Assembly: GCF_040183065.1 (NCBI RefSeq)
Contig: NC_091121.1
Location: forward strand, 66,686,787 to 66,750,786
DNA: 64,000 nt
Reading direction: 5' to 3'
From: Periplaneta americana
Lineage: Eukaryota; Arthropoda; Insecta; Blattodea; Blattidae
Shown: positions 62,876-64,000 of the stretch, one piece after another
Position numbering within the stretch: position 1 is the first letter of the stretch
Layout: every line of letters begins with the position of its first letter
The notes under the pieces: model-generated
The model's input: only the letters and a program-made list of their open reading frames with translations
Databases searched by the model: none
What the model was told of the DNA's origin: nothing
Program-made: the position numbers and the translations under genes

Positions 62876-64000
62876 CTATTGTATTCTATTTTTTCCATGG
62901 AATTCTATCTATATATTCTATTCTATTTATCAATTCTATCGATTCTATTCTATCTATTATATCTATTCTATCTCTTCTACTCCATCTATCTATTCTATTC
63001 CATTTATTCGATGCCATCTATTCTATTCTATCTATTCCATTCTATTTTTTCTATTCTACCTAATCTATACATTCTCTCTATCTATTCTGTCTGTTCTATA
63101 TTGTCTATTTAACTATTCTATCTTTCTGTCAATTCAATTCTACCTATCAATTTTTTTCTATCTATCTACCTATTGTATTTATCTATCTATTCTATTTATT
63201 ATAATCTTTCTATCTATTCCATTCTATCTATTCTCTTCTATCTATTTTATCTATCTATTCTATTCCATTCTATATATCTGTTCTATTCTATCTATCGATT
63301 CTATTTATCTCTTCTATTCCATCTAGTCTATTCTATCTGTCTATTCTTTTCTATCGATTCTATTCTCTCTATTCTATTCTATTTATCTATTCAATTCTAT
63401 CTATATTATTCTATCTATTAAATCTATCTATTATATTTATTTTATTCTATTTCATTCTATCTCTTCTATTGTATCCTATTCTCTTCTATCTATCCTATTC
63501 TATACTATCTATCCTATTCGTAACTAACTTTTCTATTGTATTTATCCTATTCTATTCTAACTATTCTCTTCCATCTATCCTATCCTTTTCTATCTATTCA
63601 ATGTATCTATTCCATCTTCTATTCTAACTATTCTATTCTATATAACTTATTCTAATCTATATACCTGTCTATTGTATCCTCTCTATCTAAACCTATCTAT
63701 CTATCCATCCTATCTTTCTATTTTATTCTATTTATTCTATTCTATCCTATCTATCCATCTATTTATCTATCTATGCTATTCTATCCTATCTATATATCTA
63801 GGTCCTATCAAAGCTAATCTATCTAATCAATCCAATCTAAGCTATGTAATCTATTCAATCTATCGATTCTAACCTATTTATTCTATTCTACCTTTCTATT
63901 CTATATATGTATTCTATCTATTCTATTCTACCTATATCCTGTCTGTCTGACCTATCTATCAATCTATTCTAATCTCTCAATTATATTCTATCCATTCTAT
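62492..64000. repeat. Higher-order unit U6, internally shortened and cut by the window edge
   Basis: The anchor appears at 63800, only ~1.3 kb after the AT block (3.2-4.0 kb in other units where both are seen), and there is no SINE-1. About 2.5 kb is therefore missing from this unit. It runs off the window. Confidence 0.75.

Overview
The window is animal nuclear DNA: split host exons with GT..AG introns, non-LTR retrotransposons (RTE-like and Jockey-like), a Penelope-like element, many Tc1/mariner-type relics, tRNA-derived SINEs and very long microsatellite-derived satellite DNA. There are no bacterial operons, CRISPR arrays or rRNA genes. The repeat repertoire (two tRNA-derived SINEs, RTE LINEs with short microsatellite tails, recurring TAGGCCTA and TACCGGTA palindromes in AT-rich DNA) fits a large-genome insect. 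A blattodean such as a cockroach is my best guess, from familiarity with the repeats and not from proof.

Region 1 (1-13.0 kb) is AT-rich intergenic DNA with old transposon remains. These include a Tc1/mariner-like copy whose transposase reading frame carries six ~95-bp tandem repeats (1521-2654), a retroelement RNase H relic (2.7-2.9 kb), a 236-bp palindromic MITE (4156-4391), a LINE 3' end with an (AAT)n tail (9.2-9.5 kb), a second DDE transposase relic (9.5-10 kb), a SINE (10.9-11.1 kb) and a 1.3-kb THAP-bearing DNA transposon (11682-13006).

Region 2 (13.0-33.1 kb) holds the one host gene I can support, METTL4 (MT-A70-family adenine N6-methyltransferase). It has five coding exons on the + strand, joined in phase to an inferred 389-residue protein with the DPPW catalytic motif. 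Its introns are filled with mobile DNA: a TTAA-flanked triple MITE array (15590-17102), a broken LINE ending ~50 bp upstream of exon 3, a full-length RTE element with an intact 1005-codon ORF and 14-bp target duplications (22657-25959), a THAP-domain relic, an 838-bp element with subterminal repeats, a mariner relic, and a Penelope-like element with a GIY-YIG domain headed by a 31-bp inverted repeat.

Region 3 (33.2-37.5 kb) is one Jockey-like LINE on the - strand, split into three pieces by two TA-flanked DNA transposons that each carry a LINE fragment. Removing each transposon plus one TA restores the LINE reading frame at both breaks.

Region 4 (37.5-64.0 kb, running off the right edge) is a satellite at least 26 kb long made of interleaved TATC and TATTC units. 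It is organised into higher-order repeats of about 3.9-4.7 kb. Each has an AT-rich CAAAATTTT-type block, a conserved junction, usually a tRNA-derived SINE at the same relative position, and an AGGTCCTATCAAAGC anchor. Presence or absence of the SINEs and their shared mutations give a partial history of the array. This is the most unusual structure in the window.
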